DNA of 64,000 nucleotides, from NCBI RefSeq assembly GCF_001039355.2, contig NW_019775438.1:269281-333280 (forward strand), written 5' to 3'. Positions 39,301-59,425 of this stretch are shown one piece after another. Position numbers and translations under genes: made by a program. A model generated the notes under the pieces. That model saw only the letters and a program-made list of their open reading frames with translations, had not been told where the DNA came from and did no database searches. Every line of letters starts with the position of its first letter. The stretch's first letter is position 1. The DNA comes from Lingula anatina (Eukaryota; Brachiopoda; Lingulata; Lingulida; Lingulidae).

Positions 39301-39486
39301 TGAAGTGAAAACTGAAACATGCAGCAAAGGCCAATTAACATAAAAATAAAACTTAAGAAAAGCAATTATAATTTATATTTTGTGCAGAGGTACGTCGACC
39401 AGAATGACTCACCTGTAAACCAAAGATGTTGAAGCAAAATTGGCAAAAATATTAACTGTTACAATTACTTGCAAGGAACAGAACAT
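30337..39486 (-). CDS. Receptor C: near-identical copy of B, exons 1-19, lacking the kinase C-lobe exons
   Basis: Exons from 5': 39413-39486, 39054-39140, 38462-38556, 37979-38074, 37639-37737, 36980-37243, 36247-36376, 35500-35719, 35042-35264, 34838-34876, 34510-34608, 33933-34199, 33441-33558, 33036-33240, 32359-32611, 31941-32027, 31431-31582, 30715-30916, 30337-30456. Exon 1 encodes a start and signal peptide (MFCSLQVIVTVNIFANFAST) and leaves phase 2, as in gene A. Everything through the helix, juxtamembrane, degenerate Gly loop and C-helix region is open. Exons 20-24 (hinge to stop) are absent before the contig junction. Introns are almost identical to B, yet exons 9 and 12 carry clustered replacements. 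C is either the other haplotype of B or a truncated recent duplicate. By phase, C exon 19 could splice to B exon 20. Confidence 0.85.
38699..38947. mobile_element. ~249-bp MITE in receptor C intron 2, orthologous to the one at 29032
   Basis: Same palindromic structure, same TA flanks (38697-38698, 38948-38949) and same intron position as the copy in B, with a few small indels between them. Confidence 0.75.
39413..39486 (-). CDS. Receptor C exon 1: start codon and signal peptide
   Basis: ATG at 39486 opens MFCSLQVIVTVNIFANFAST, hydrophobic as expected for secretion. It ends with donor GTGAGT after 74 bases (phase 2). Joining to exon 2 restores SGHVC, the same junction as gene A (GHVC). Too short to be obvious in an open-frame scan. 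Confidence 0.75.
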
Positions 39487-41129
39487 GAGAGTGTGATAAG
39501 CCATCATATATACTTGGATACAATTTTCTGGATCACGGGAGACCCCTTACATACTCTCCATTTTAAGCTACTCCCAAATTTTAGGTAAACACATGCAGAC
39601 CAATCAACATCAAGCAGGAAATATTTTAGTTCCAATAAGGCCACACTTTTTTGTTTTTATGGATGACATTCTGCGCGCGCACCGATTTTCCTCCATTTTC
39701 CGAAAAAAAAAAAAAAAAAAAACAAGTCGGTTGTCGCGAATGTCAATATTGAATTTGCCGGAAAATACGCTTTCTGCGCATGCGTATTACATCTAAACCC
39801 AATATAGAGAGCATTTCACATGTTGAAGTGTCAAAAAATAAAATTGAATGAATTCAAAGTTGTATTCAATTTTTAAAACATATATTTGTATAGAACAAAA
39901 ATCCACGACTGTGTCAATTTAAATTCAAATTTAAATTTTTATATATGTCTTTTACATTAGCTACGCTAAGAGTAACGTACGTTAAAAAAAGTACGGTAAC
40001 GTACCCGGTATGTTCCGGGTCAATTGATTTTAATTTTTACACCACGTTCCGGTATATTTTGTAGTGGTTCAGTCATGGTAAATTAGTGTAAAATAGAATA
40101 ACGTACGTTCCCTAGAGAAATTGTTACAATGTTTCATTTTGTTTAAGTACTTGGTGTGCAGAAAAAATGTTTTCTTTTGCTGACCGAAAAATATAATGTG
40201 ATTCTACAGTATGATAGTTTGACCAAGGAGTCATAACAGTTATAACTCCTTGGTTTGACATTTCTTATATAATATTTGGAGCACGAGGACAAAAATAATT
40301 TATTTAATGCTTATTTTACTGTCGGTTGGGTGTTTTCCCCCGTCGTTTTAATATTCAGTGACAAGCAAACTAAAGTAGCTCAAAAGCAATTAAAATTGCT
40401 CTATACAGAAAATTATTATAATTTTTTAGGTTATACTTGTTAGGGATAAATCAAAGAACAAAATCCAGTGATGACTGAATTTTTGAAGTGAGTGAAACGT
40501 TTCGTTTTGTAACAGTAACGTATGTTCCTTTTTGGGGATAGAAGTTGAATTATTATTTATTTATCATGGTTCCAGGAGAGTGAAACTTTGATGTAAACTT
40601 CTTCACGTATGAACCTAAAATAATCAGACATAGTTTGCAATCTGTGCACTAAATCTTTTTAAGAGCATGGCTGTGACATATATTGGGTTTGGGTGATTAT
40701 CGCCACGTGGAAATATGGCCGCTTTGCCGTCAAATTCATCTCTAGGATTACTTTCAAATTACACAACAATTAAAGTCAAAGAGAAAGGGGGCCGTTGTTT
40801 TGGATTGGTATGCCATTGATCTTGGGCATGGAGATAGCACCGTTTTACAATTATACGAAAGGCTGGCGGCGGCCAGCGACTATCGCCCGGAAAATTTCAG
40901 TAAGCCACCCGACAGTTTGGCTGATCCGCGTGAGTCGAAGTAGACAAAATGGCATCGACTGAAATAATAACCTTGATAGATTTGGTAGTATTAATATTTT
41001 TTTTAACATTTCTGTGAAGTGTGGCCTAACGCTTTAATATTCTGAGAGCATGGATGAAGATATATTGTTAGTTTGATACGTGTTTCTGTGGTAAATTTGT
41101 TTCCAGTTGTGTACTGACAGCATTCCTTT
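39487..41129. other. 5' flank of receptor C, presumed promoter region
   Basis: No coding exon recognised. A TIR-like segment at 39637-39725 (GGCCACACTTTTTTG, then GGATGACATTCTGCGCGC, ending in a poly-A run) matches the ends of the repeat at 41130-41653. The rest is AT-rich unique sequence with no clear core promoter motif. Confidence 0.5.
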
Positions 41130-41653
41130 AGGCCACGCTTTTTTATTTTTTGGATGACATCCTCTGGGTACCCCAAAATCGGTGCGAGAGGGCGAAAAAA
41201 AAAAAAACAGTCAAAAAAAAAAAAAANAAATGGTGAGTGTTAGAAAACCACATGGGTACTGGGAATATTTTTCAAACAAATGAAGTACTTGTCAATCTTA
41301 ACTATTTATCATTGCGATGTACGAATGTAAGACGACATGATAGTGCTGTCCTTAGCAGCCATTTTAGTAACATTTTCGCATGATTTAAATCATTCACCTA
41401 AATGCCTCGTGACTGAAGAATGGTGCAACAAACACTCCACAAAGATTAAGATATTTTCTATTTCCTTTTTTTTTTTTTTTTTTTTTTTTGTAGAACGGGC
41501 GAAAATCTGTGCGCGAGCAGGATGTCATCCATAAAAATAAAAAAGTGTGGCCTTACTTCAGCAGATTTTTTGCTTTTTTTTCGCCCTCTCGCGCCGATTT
41601 TGGGGTCTACAAAGGAAGTCATCCATAAAATTAAAAAAAAAGGTGTGGTCTAA
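41130..41653. mobile_element. Inverted-repeat element(s) with GGCCAC...GGATGACATCC termini
   Basis: Left end (TAGGCCACGCTTTTTT, GGATGACATCC, then CCCCAAAATCGGTGCGAG) recurs in reverse complement at 41575-41653. A further inverted terminus lies at 41514-41565 and can pair with 39637-39725. All four arms share a homopolymer-A or -T tract just inside. Probably a nested set of MITEs; the boundaries are blurred by the N at 41227 inside poly-A. Confidence 0.65.
41227..41227. other. Single N in a poly-A tract: contig junction 2
   Basis: Flanked by runs of A within an inverted-repeat arm. Likely a contig break at low-complexity sequence. Confidence 0.6.
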
Positions 41654-42463
41654 TAATCGTAAGATGAGAAAAATAAAGAAATAAATAACTTTCTCTAATC
41701 TGTTATTTAAAATATATGTTTTTCACGAAATTTTATTTCAACAAAATACATTTATAACGCAAAAAAGCTCCATGCAGGCACATGAAATTTCACCTGGCTA
41801 TGTATCTTTGAATACTGAGATACACACCCCTTAGGTGTGCTGCTGGTGAATTGTTCAGTAAATATACTCCACCAAAATGTTATTTTCAAAAATTGTGCAA
41901 ATAGAGTTTGACGAAATGGAGCAGGTCTTGACAATAAAGTTAAACAGTAAATATCTTAATTTTAGACATACAGTATGTAGGCTACAGTTAAAGTCTAAAC
42001 ATCAGTATCACATGAAGAATTGATCCACTGTTTATAATCTAGACTTGCTCAAACTTTGTAACTCCATTCACATGGCTTGTGGAAATAAAATTTCACCCAC
42101 ATTCATTAAAATGCAATTTCTGTCACTGGCTGAGAAGCACGAAGTAGTTGTGGTAGTGAAGTACCAAAAGCATGATAAACTAACCTAAAGCAATTGAAGT
42201 TTACCGGTAAAGCAGCCACAAAATGCTCTTCATAAAAATAAAACAAACAAACAAATTGCTGAAGCACTTTACTGCAAACAGGTAAATGGTCAATTTAATT
42301 GTAATAATTTCAAATTTTATCTTTGAACTATAATTACTGTAATGCGTTCATCAAAAATGTGATTAAATAAGTTCTAGATTATTATGTATTTGAATAATCA
42401 AAACATTTGATACAAGATGCTACCATCAACTTATCAAAATTGTGTCTACCAAAGCTTTAAAGC

Positions 42464-42516
<53 letters not shown>

Positions 42517-43197
42517 TTTCTGTCAGGTTATAACTTGATATAACACCTGTTTTGCCTCCAACACACACTGACACACATTTCAAATTTGTTTTCATTATAT
42601 ATCATGGGCTCCATATCACATTCTTCATTTAAAATGTTACATATTTTACTGCTGCATTTCTAATATCCAGTAATAGTAATTAACAATCAACCAAACGAAG
42701 TGGTGTATAGGAACAAAACACATAAGCGCCTAATTGCAATGGCAGTTATTGTTCATTTTCCATCCAGAATATGTATAGTTTCCATACAACATGCAAGTTA
42801 TGGGTATATGCAATATGACTTAAGAGGCATACCTCTACATTACAACATTTCTGTAAAAAAGAATGAAGTCAGGAAGAAAACTACTACATGTACTTTGACT
42901 TAAGTTACTTTGAATTACTGATTACTATTATCACTGTTCAAGAGCATGTAGGGGGGGGGGGTAATACAAGTACATTTTCTGCATAAAAAGGTGAGGATAT
43001 GTATATATTGTATGTAAATACATTTTAAGCAGTAAAGGCAGCTACTTTGAGTCTTCTAAAGACTGCAAATAAAATCGTTTTATCAGTGTCCAGTAATCAG
43101 TCCTTATTTCAATCTCCAAAGAGTACTGATCTGTTCTTAATTCCATCTCCAACGAAAAGAACATGTCCAGGTGCAAGACACATGTTCACAGCTACTC
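41654..43197. other. 3' flank of receptor D, homologous to the 3' flank of receptor B
   Basis: From about 42115 to the stop codon this parallels 16501-18101, apart from the MITE present only in the B flank and a longer (TA)n here. It is part of the duplicated unit. No coding exon is supported; no clear minus-strand AATAAA was placed. Confidence 0.6.
42466..42515. repeat. (TA)n microsatellite
   Basis: About 48 bases of alternating TA; the homologous site near 16903 is only about 10 bases long. Confidence 0.95.
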
Positions 43198-49374
<6,177 letters not shown>

Positions 49375-49468
49375 CTGTTAACATGGTTGAATTTAGATAT
49401 TTAGTTTTCAGATATATTTTGAAAACAAAATTACAAAGTGCAAATGTGAAATAACAGTGAATACCAGA

Positions 49469-49479
<11 letters not shown>

Positions 49480-49517
<38 letters not shown>

Positions 49518-49530
49518 CCACAATACTTCN
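49480..49530. other. (TA)/poly-T tract ending in N: contig junction 4
   Basis: A short TA repeat passes into a long T run and then an N at 49530. In the E copy the corresponding site (about 54215-54240) continues normally, so the D contig ended at low-complexity sequence. Confidence 0.7.
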
Positions 49531-49599
49531 TAACATTTTTGTATAATTAGTATGAACTGGTCTTGGTTGTCTGTGTAATACATGTACTGTAGTAGTTAC

Positions 49600-52500
49600 C
49601 AGATTGTTACTCAGATGTTCCATCCCTGATGCTATTTGTACAGCATACTCCGTCATACGATCAGCGGTGTCGACGCTCAGTTCACCTCCCTTTGCCTTCT
49701 GTGCCAGCAACCAGTCACGCAGTGAACCATTTCTGCAATACTCCAAGACCATGTATGGGCCTGTAACAAATTTTGATTACCCCTGCAGTATGGTATTTTG
49801 TCACCTAGAAGCTAATTTTTTATCTTGCGCTATCTAGCCAAATACAGGCCAAACCACACTGAAAATATCTGTACTAGCTGCTGCAGCAGCTGAACTGGAC
49901 CAAACTGGATCTTAATGAACTCCCCTTCTGGTGCGAAATAACCTTTCTATTGTGACACTTGTTACAGATGAGAATTGCCTTGGATATATGAAATTACAAA
50001 ATTATGTAACATAGCATGGTCACTCCTCTCACCTGTCTGGAGGTCACTGGTCACCTTTCCAAGCATGGCCAGAACATTCTCATGACGAGGAACATCTCCA
50101 ACAAACTCTATCTTATCCAACATCAACTGCCTGTCTGCCTTACTGTTGGCATCTGAAAAGTTTTGGATAAACTGAAGAATATATTTCGCACTTGACATCA
50201 GAACTTACAAATATACAGATACCTACACTGTATAATATGGAATTAGTGGTCAGAATATATACAGACATATACATGTACAATGTCTGTAATATATAATAGA
50301 ACGAAAACCAAGGTTGTGATACGTATGTTTACAAACTTTCCTTACCATACATATCAGACAAGTGCTCTTCTGTGACAGATACTCAAAGTAAATGTAGAGA
50401 ATTTTTTTTCAGAATTAAAATATGTTGTGTTGTCTCACTTTTATGTAACTCTGTGATTAAAAATACTTAAGAAACATTTTACCTTTCAACACTTTTGCAA
50501 TAACTGCCATAGAATTCTGTCTATCAGGAGTCCACTCAGCATGTCTTATTATAGCAAAATGACCATTGCAGAGTATGTCTCCCAGAACAATATGACTGCT
50601 GGAAATCTCCACACTTCTGCCGAATGCCTCACTCTCATAGTAAATGCCCTGGTCTTCATCTTCATGGTAAGTATAGTTATTATACTGTAAAGTACAAAAA
50701 CTGCAAGTTAGAATTTAATTGCTGCCTTCACTTCACTTCACAGTTTTTATTATGTTGACATTTTCTCTGATGCAATCCTGTAACCTTTGGCCAGATGGAA
50801 GCCCTTAAATCTGCAGGCATGCAGCTGGCATTGTATCTGCTCAGCAGGAGCTCAGTGGGAGCTGGGCTTCACGCAAATGTGATTGTTACACAAACTGTCT
50901 TGTCTGTCTGCTGAAACATGTGGTTTGAAGGAGTTCCCTAAAACTGTGCACTGTACACATAACCCACAATTCCATACTGAAATTGTAAGAAAAATAGCCA
51001 CAGTCACATTAAGTTTTTTGTCAGATGCCAACAGAGTAAATTGCTTGTAGCCAAAGTTGCTATTTTCGTAGCAGAGCATGATCCATACAGTCAAAAATGA
51101 AATTTATCAGCCGTTTTCATATTGGTTGCTGATTTTAATGAACTTGGCCTGTGACTGTGTATATGTTTGTGTTTATGCATTATATAGGTGAACACCCATA
51201 GTAAGCTTATGTATCATAAAAGAGATTTTGTGCTACCTGGCCACATGTAGCAATGAGCTAAAATTAAAAAAAAAATTAGTTGGGATTACGAAAGGGCTGA
51301 AGGGCAATAAAATAATTTTATTATGCTTCAATCCAAAAAAATTAAACATTTATGATGTGTATTTATTGGAACTTTACAAAAAAAATCTCAACTTTACTTA
51401 AATGTATTCCAGTAATAGGCTACTAAGCCAACAAAGTGACTTGCTGGTGATTGTAACCTCCAACCTCCGACCTGATGGACACTGAAGTATCCGAGTGCAA
51501 AAATTAATTTGATTTAACTGTTGATTAAAACTGGCTGTTACTGTGACCAAGGAGTTATAACTCCTTGCTGTGACTACGTTTTAAAACAAATAGCGGTAGC
51601 AGTACAGAGAACAACTGTCAATTTTACCAGAGACATATCTGTGAATATCAAGTGAAAAATCAATTTGTGGCCCTGGTAGAGGGTACTACATATCCTAATT
51701 CCCAGCATTTTTGCTCTAAAAACATGCTGAACAAATGATTCAAATTATTTAAGAAACATGACCAATATTCATTTTTGATAGCAGTTTTAATTAATGTTTT
51801 TCTTTTGGGTACAAAACTATAGTTCGGTTAATTGATTCTAGTATCAAGGCATTTCATTCAAAAATGCACACTTACACTTGCACTTGCATTTTCCCGCCTG
51901 TTTTTTTGTCGCCAGAACTTCAAGTTTTCATCTTTCCATAACCATGGATGACCATGCCTCCGACGAACTACTGCCACAACTCCCAGCACCACCACAGCAA
52001 CAACCAGTATTATGAATAAGATTGGCACTACACGATAAACAATAATAGTAATAAACAATTTGAAATAAATTAATTGAATGATAAACAGTTATTGTCATGT
52101 ACTCATAGTCTAGAAAAAAATTAAAACCTAGTTGTAAAAACAGTTTATCTCCAAATTTGTACTTGAATTATCGTAATGATTTAAGAAAACCTGAAAATAC
52201 TTTCTGATATGCAAAGTACAACAGTTATGCTATATGAATATTTTGAATTCTTATGCGTGGAAAAAAGGACATTCAAAATTGCAAGAAAATGAAAAAATCC
52301 AACAAATAAAAACTAATTTAATTATGAAAACAATATTGGCCCCCAGACAGACACAACGACAGACAGGTTTACCCTTTAAGCCTAAATATTGGGATGTAGG
52401 GTGGTATAAAATAAGTGACATACATGTTAGAAGTCCACTTTTATCCTCTTCTTTATCATTTGGCACATTTCCAAGCAAAGCTGCCACTCTTGGACTGGTC

Positions 52501-54658
52501 AAATCAATATCTTAAAAGATCAGACATATTATAATTATTAGTCATTTTATCAATTAAAATTTGAAAATTAGAAGATAAGGATTTAAGATATTAATTGTTC
52601 TATAATTTTCCTGTCATTGCTTTGCAATTTTATTTATTATCATAAAATTATTTATTTTCAATAATATAATCTCTATGTTAGATCTATTTACCTCGCCTCA
52701 CTGTGATATTATTCCCAGCCTTATCCAGCACTAGGAGCACAACAGTAAACGCAGCTTTATCACTTTTCACATCATATGTTGGAAACCTGTCTCCAGCTGT
52801 CCAAGAGCCATTTGCAAGTGGAGCATCCTCCAATCCTATTTCTTTGGTGCTTAGGTAGGTGTATATGAAATAATGAAACTTGGCAATGCCAGACAATGCA
52901 TCCTTCCAGTTATCACCCCATGATAAGGTCAAAAGTATTTTTTTCTGAAAAGAAAGGAAAGAAATCCACCGAAAGGCCTCTCTCCATTTTAAGCCCATGC
53001 AAAGTGTTATGGAAGTCCTTTCCCCTTAGCAGTTTCCATTCACTAAACTTTTCTGATAAGTTAGACCCCAAGATCTCACTTTTATATATTCGTGCTTCTT
53101 TGCCATAAGACCAAGAAATATATCAAAATTATCTGGAATGTGCACACTAATATCTTCTCTGGCATTTAATGTAATTTGAAAATTTCACCCCAATATCAAT
53201 AGCAATAGCTTCATTGTACCGACAACATAAACACTGCATTCTAAATGTCATACATAAACTTAGTGTGTACATAATAACAATCTTATATATAACAAAATTA
53301 AAACTGCAAAAAAAAAAAAAAAAAAAAGACATACTTAGGACAGGAAAATCCACATTTACTGTCAACCTGACCTCATTTATACTCTTTTGTTGTCCAACTG
53401 CTACTTTCAATTCCTCATCTTCACATTTCCCAGAGCCAGCAGCACAGTTATAATACGGAGCCTCAGTATCATAGTGGATGTTGATTTGGCGCTGAATTGT
53501 TCTTCCTTGGTATTTAACATTTCGACCAGAAACAATTTTGTGGCCACCATTGCTAGCTTTGAGGACAATTTTTAGTCTGAAAAATTGGTAAATATAAATT
53601 TTTGTCATATTTGTGTTTGGAAGTCAAAAGAAGAGTGATGAGTAGCTTGTCGTGGATGTCAGTCATACTTTAGTACTTTGTATAATAATTGTGTATGTAG
53701 TCCAAAGTCTTGTTAGTTGTCATTTGAAGCAATATACTAGTATAAAAATTCCACTACACAAAGATATTATAAAAAGGGCAGTTTTGGCAATGTCAAAATT
53801 TGGAGTTAAGGGTTTTTTCCTATCCACTGCAAATAATTATTAAAATTCAAATTCATGTCAGCATAATTATTACATATTATGCCAAAGTCTAATAATACAG
53901 TACTGTGAAAAAGCACAGGGAATTAAGATAAACTGTGCTGTTGAGGTACCAAAAACAAATTTATGTATTACATGTAAATGAATACTGTATATACTCTCTT
54001 ACTTGTCCCGTTTTTTTCTAGAACCAGACAGTCTGTGGGTTTGGCTGCAGGGTACAAAGGACTCCAAAGAGGTGTCAACTTTAAGGCAGTCTAGAGTGGC
54101 CTCTTTTTTGGCACCACCTCCTGTTAACATGGTTTAATTTAAATATTTAGTTTTCAGATATATTTTGAAAACAAAATTACATTCAAAGTGCAAATGTGAA
54201 ATAATAGTGAATACCAGAATATATATATATATATATATGATGGTCCTGCATACCCTATGGGTATAATGTCCGTGAAACTCAGAGTTGGGGTTCACACATG
54301 TCTCATGTTCATTTATTTATTTATTTTAAATTATATTTATTTTAAATTTTCTTTTCAATTTATATAGCTTTGAGGCAATAATCTTACCAACTGACTCAAT
54401 TTCTATTTCAGCCTTACAGGAAACAAGTCCTAACTTGAAGTCGGATACAGATGGTGGTCTTGATGGCAAGTCCCCTATCATTCTGTATGCAGCATCCCAT
54501 GTCAACTTCAAATCTGCCAAGTCAAGCTTATTGGTGTACAGATTGATGAGGTTTGATTTCTCTGCTGCATTCTCATACATAAAGGGAAGGCTGTCATTTG
54601 CACTCAGCATAATCTGTATTGTCTTGATGGTAGGATCTTGGATAGCTCCACTAACTGA

Positions 54659-54707
<49 letters not shown>

Positions 54708-56897
54708 CAACCTGTATGATCTTTTCTACTTATGACCTGCTGGAAGAGTAAACAGAGGCAGATGGTGGTTTCCATTGCTATATTTTAATCAATTCGACCA
54801 AAGTGACATTTCCATGAAATTAATTAATTAATCTTGGTCAAATTGTTTGGCATATTAACGTATATGGCCAGACATGGGGTGTCTATCCATAACAAAATTC
54901 AAACATATCAAAACACAAATTGATGAAAAAATTAAGTGGTTTAAAAGATTCAATACTAAGTTCGGAGTTTTGGCGGTCAAAGAGTGGAAACAGAGATAGG
55001 CACTCCAAACTTTTCTGTCTAAAACTTCAGGAAATGAAACTAAATATTGAATGTTGTTAAATATCTTACTTGTATTACAGTTGTCTCCACTGAATCCAGC
55101 TGTGCACACACATTTCCCAGTGTCTGGGGCACAAAATCCAGGGTAACAGTTCTGGCTGCGACACATATCTAAATATCATAAAAAAGTGATTATTTAAAAA
55201 AATTGATTCCATTTTTCTTTACAAACAACAATTATACAAAGTTATTATTCATCAGTTAATTGTTAAAAGCTGATATGACCAACTTACTTGGACTGACAGT
55301 TTGCAGTTGATCATCAACATTGATCTCTGAAACGTGAATAAAATACAGGATGAACAAGGCAGCAATTAATGCTGTCAAATATACTGCAGACAAAAATAAT
55401 GATGCAAAAAAGTTTATTTTATTTTTTTTGGTTGACCAGTTTTCCACTTTATGTGTTGTTGGTATTGTTAACCGTCAATGGCAAATTTATTCCAAAACTG
55501 AAGTTCAATCTCAAACCTTACTTTATTTTGGAACAATATATTTTGCCTATGCTGTAATTTACAATGCTCACCTTTAATTACAGTTGCCTCATTTCCAGCT
55601 CTGTCCACAGCTTTCAGAATAATAGTATAAGTTCCTGTATCCAAAGTGTATATTGGCCAAGGACTTCCACTTCTCCATTCCTTATTTGTATACACAGGTG
55701 AACCACTTTGTAAGCTGCCACGGTTGATGGTGTAGATGTACTTCTCAATACCAGATGTCACATCTACCCAGTTAGCCCACTGGATCTCTAACTGAGGCTG
55801 TCACAGAGAAACAAAAAACTCAGGTAATCCCTTTGACTGTATAGGTAATTGGACTTGGATACCATTATCTTATTGAAAATTTGCACAAAAAAATAATATG
55901 TAAAATTTTTCACTCATCTTAAATGTCATCGAAAAGGTGTGCATGAATTATCATATTGATCTTCTTATCCAATTACATATAAATTAATAATTAATGATAA
56001 ATAATAAATTGCCTCCATTTCTTCTTGATAATTGTATGAAAATTACCCATGTTCCATTTTTTGCCACATAAATCATTAAGGCAGAGTCATTATCAGCACA
56101 TTTTCCTAGGTCACGGCAAATATGCTTTGGTTCTTCAAAGTCAAAGATGTATGTTAAATTCTTGGTTGTGTCTCGTCCTGTGATAGCAATGTTTGTAACT
56201 GAACTAGTATCTGTATTGAACACAGCCTTGTAGCCTCCATTCTTGCTTGATATGCCGACTTCTAACCTAAGATGGATTTAGCCAAACTTAAAATCATTCA
56301 GAATGAAATTCATTGAAAGAATTAAGATATACACACAAAGAAAAAGAGAGAGAGAGGGGGAGGGGAAAAGATACACAACTATACTCATGTATATATTGAC
56401 CAGGAGCAAGATGCAATATATATTATGGCTAGTAATACAGTCATGGATAAAGCAGACTAGTGTACGCAGCTAGAATTAATATTTTTTCAACTCAGTATCT
56501 CTATGGCATTAACTTTAAGATTATTATTATTATTATTATTTTTTTTTTTTTTTGTGGTTATGAGTTCAATCAAATGTTCTGCCTTACTTTGCTCAGTGCT
56601 TCATTAGGCCCCTAGTACTGCTTTAACTAACTTTCATTTTGAAATACCAGACCCAGCGGGCAAAATATGTTGTTTTAACATTGAAACAACATTGAATCAT
56701 AATGTTGATAAGATGTTGGATAAACATTGGATTTGAAAGTTTACTCAACCTCAGATAACAACCTTGTATCAACGTCAGATAACAACATTGTATCAACCCC
56801 AGTTGTTAGACAACATTCTTGCATGAAAAGACATTGAAATGACCTGAGGGTAGGGTATAAAAGTATGGCCTTTAAGTTAAAATTTCCAAGGTTTAGA

Positions 56898-56939
<42 letters not shown>

Positions 56940-59379
56940 TCTAAACCTTGGAAATATATATATATATATATATATTTCTTTTCTCATATATATAAATATA
57001 TATATATGTAACAAAGTCACAGTCACCTCAGCCTGTCTATGTATATCAGGTTACCAAGAACTGTTAACTTTATTAATTCACTCCATCACATTTACAGCCA
57101 TTTATTCATCCTAGTGTTAGCTGACCTTGCAAGGAATTCAGTTTACTGAAATGTATTTCTGAATAACAAGTTAAGAAAATTCACTAGTTCACTAAAGACA
57201 CAAAACAATACTATCACTTTTACTTTTAACACTTTTTTTGATTATTTTGATAAAGTTGGTTACAGTATTGATAAACAAAATATCACGTTTTCAACAATTA
57301 ATATTTTAAAATATAATCCATGTCTGCAAGGTTGTGTCAGTAACCAAAATACAACGTTGAGTCAATGTCACATTATGACGGTGTTTCGACGTGGCTGGAT
57401 CAACATTGATTTTACGTTGAATTTAGGTAGATCAACAGCAATTCAATGTATCAACCTGTTTTCAACGTTGATCCAATGCAACTATGCCTGCTGGGAGAGG
57501 TTGGCAGGAAATTCTCCAATGACAAAAAATCAGTAAATAACCACAAAGTAAATAAAGATTACCTGTCTTCATGCTGTATGCTATGTCTGGGAAAACTGTA
57601 TTCCACACTGCAACTGGAGATGCCGTGATTAGGCTTACTTTCACTATCACCATTTACACAGGGAAGAGTTTGAGAAAAAAGGTATCTTCCATCTGAAATA
57701 TTTCCGAATAGATCTATCAGTTTTCACTAAATGTGAAAAAAGCACAAACATTAACACAGTTGAATATATATGGCTGCAACAATTGTGAAATTTTATGGTC
57801 ACTCATTCTAGGTAATATCAAATTGCAAAAAAAAAAAAAATAATAATAATTAATAAATAAATAAAAATAAAAAATTTTTAAAAAAATTGTAGATTTGTAC
57901 GATTTATTTTTTACCATCATTAATGTGTTTGAGAAAAAAATACAATGTCTTTATTATTTTCTAGCTCTGCCCCTTGGATTTGTACAATTTATTTTTTACC
58001 ATCATTAATATGTTTGAGAAAAATACAATGTCTTTCTAATTTTCTAGCTCTGGCCCTTAAACACAGATGCCCCCAAGTAAGTCAAATCGTTCTCCATCTA
58101 TTGGCCAGTGAAGTTTTTTGTGTTGAACACAACTGTGACCTTGACCTTTGACCTCCAGACATTAAAACAAAACTGATAGCGGTCACCTACACATGTAAGG
58201 AACTCCCTTCTAAATAATTACGACCATAGGTAAAATTGTTCTCTATTTATTGATCAGGTTTTTGTGGCCTTGGTCTTAAAGTACTGACCTCAAAATTGAT
58301 AGGGGTCACATATAGCTATGTGAAATGACAATCCTCCCTACTAAAAAGGCTGACCCTAAAGCAAATCATATTCTATATTGGTCAGACAAGGACTGTTAAC
58401 AGTCTTGACAGGCCAAGGGACAGACAGACGTGCTAAAAACGATATAGCTCCTTCTTTTAAGAGGGGCATGAAAATAAAAATACAAGATATAAATTTATAT
58501 TAATATATATTGGGTCTACAAGAAAAATACACTTAACATACTTTCAATCCTAAAAAAAGAAAAACAAACAAACAAACAAACAAACAAACAAACAAAAAAA
58601 CAAGTACAATACATGTTTAAATAAAATTTTGCTTTATGGTACTACATGGTATGGCCTTGAGTGCATGGAAGTTTTGACTCAATATTTGCTTTCTTATCAA
58701 CCCCCTGGTGCTCAATACAAAGTTCTTATTAAATGAGACCTCCTTTTCTATCTGATGTAAGATAACATTTTTTAGAAACTATGCACAAGTAGACTGCATG
58801 ATCATGAGTCACAGCTAATAAAAGGTATTTTTTTTTTTTTTTTTGTAAATAGCTTACCATGGCATGGAAACCAAAGGCCCATAAAAGTCAAATAAATCTG
58901 TGGTACACCAGTCTGGTTTCATTTCAGCAGCTCATTGTATCGAATGATCCACAGACACATTTATTACATACTTGGCCAGCTAGTTTGTACCATTTAATTT
59001 GAGATTAAATAGTGGAAAAAGTAGGGAGCTGACATTTTATGATATTAAGTTATTAAAAAGTTAAATAAGATTACTATAATGATAAAAACCTAAATATACT
59101 ATTAGTTCTGTACAACACCTATTAAAACAATAAGTTAAAAAAAATCTTGTAAAGTAATCCCAGCAGGTAAAATATGTTGTTTTAACATTGAACCAACGTT
59201 GAACCATAACGTTGATTAGACGTTGGATAAACATTGAATTTGAAAGTTGACTCAACCTCAGATAACAACATTGTATCAACCCCAGTTGTTAGACAACATT
59301 CTTGCATGAAAAGACATTGAAATGACCTGAGGGTAGGGTATAAAAGTATGATCCTTAAGTTAAAATTTCCAAGGTTTAG

Positions 59380-59425
<46 letters not shown>

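Noticed and set aside
56884-56960. TA-rich palindrome as a regulatory or RNA hairpin
   Set aside because: It lies inside a repeated mobile element; the palindrome is part of the element rather than a receptor-specific structure.
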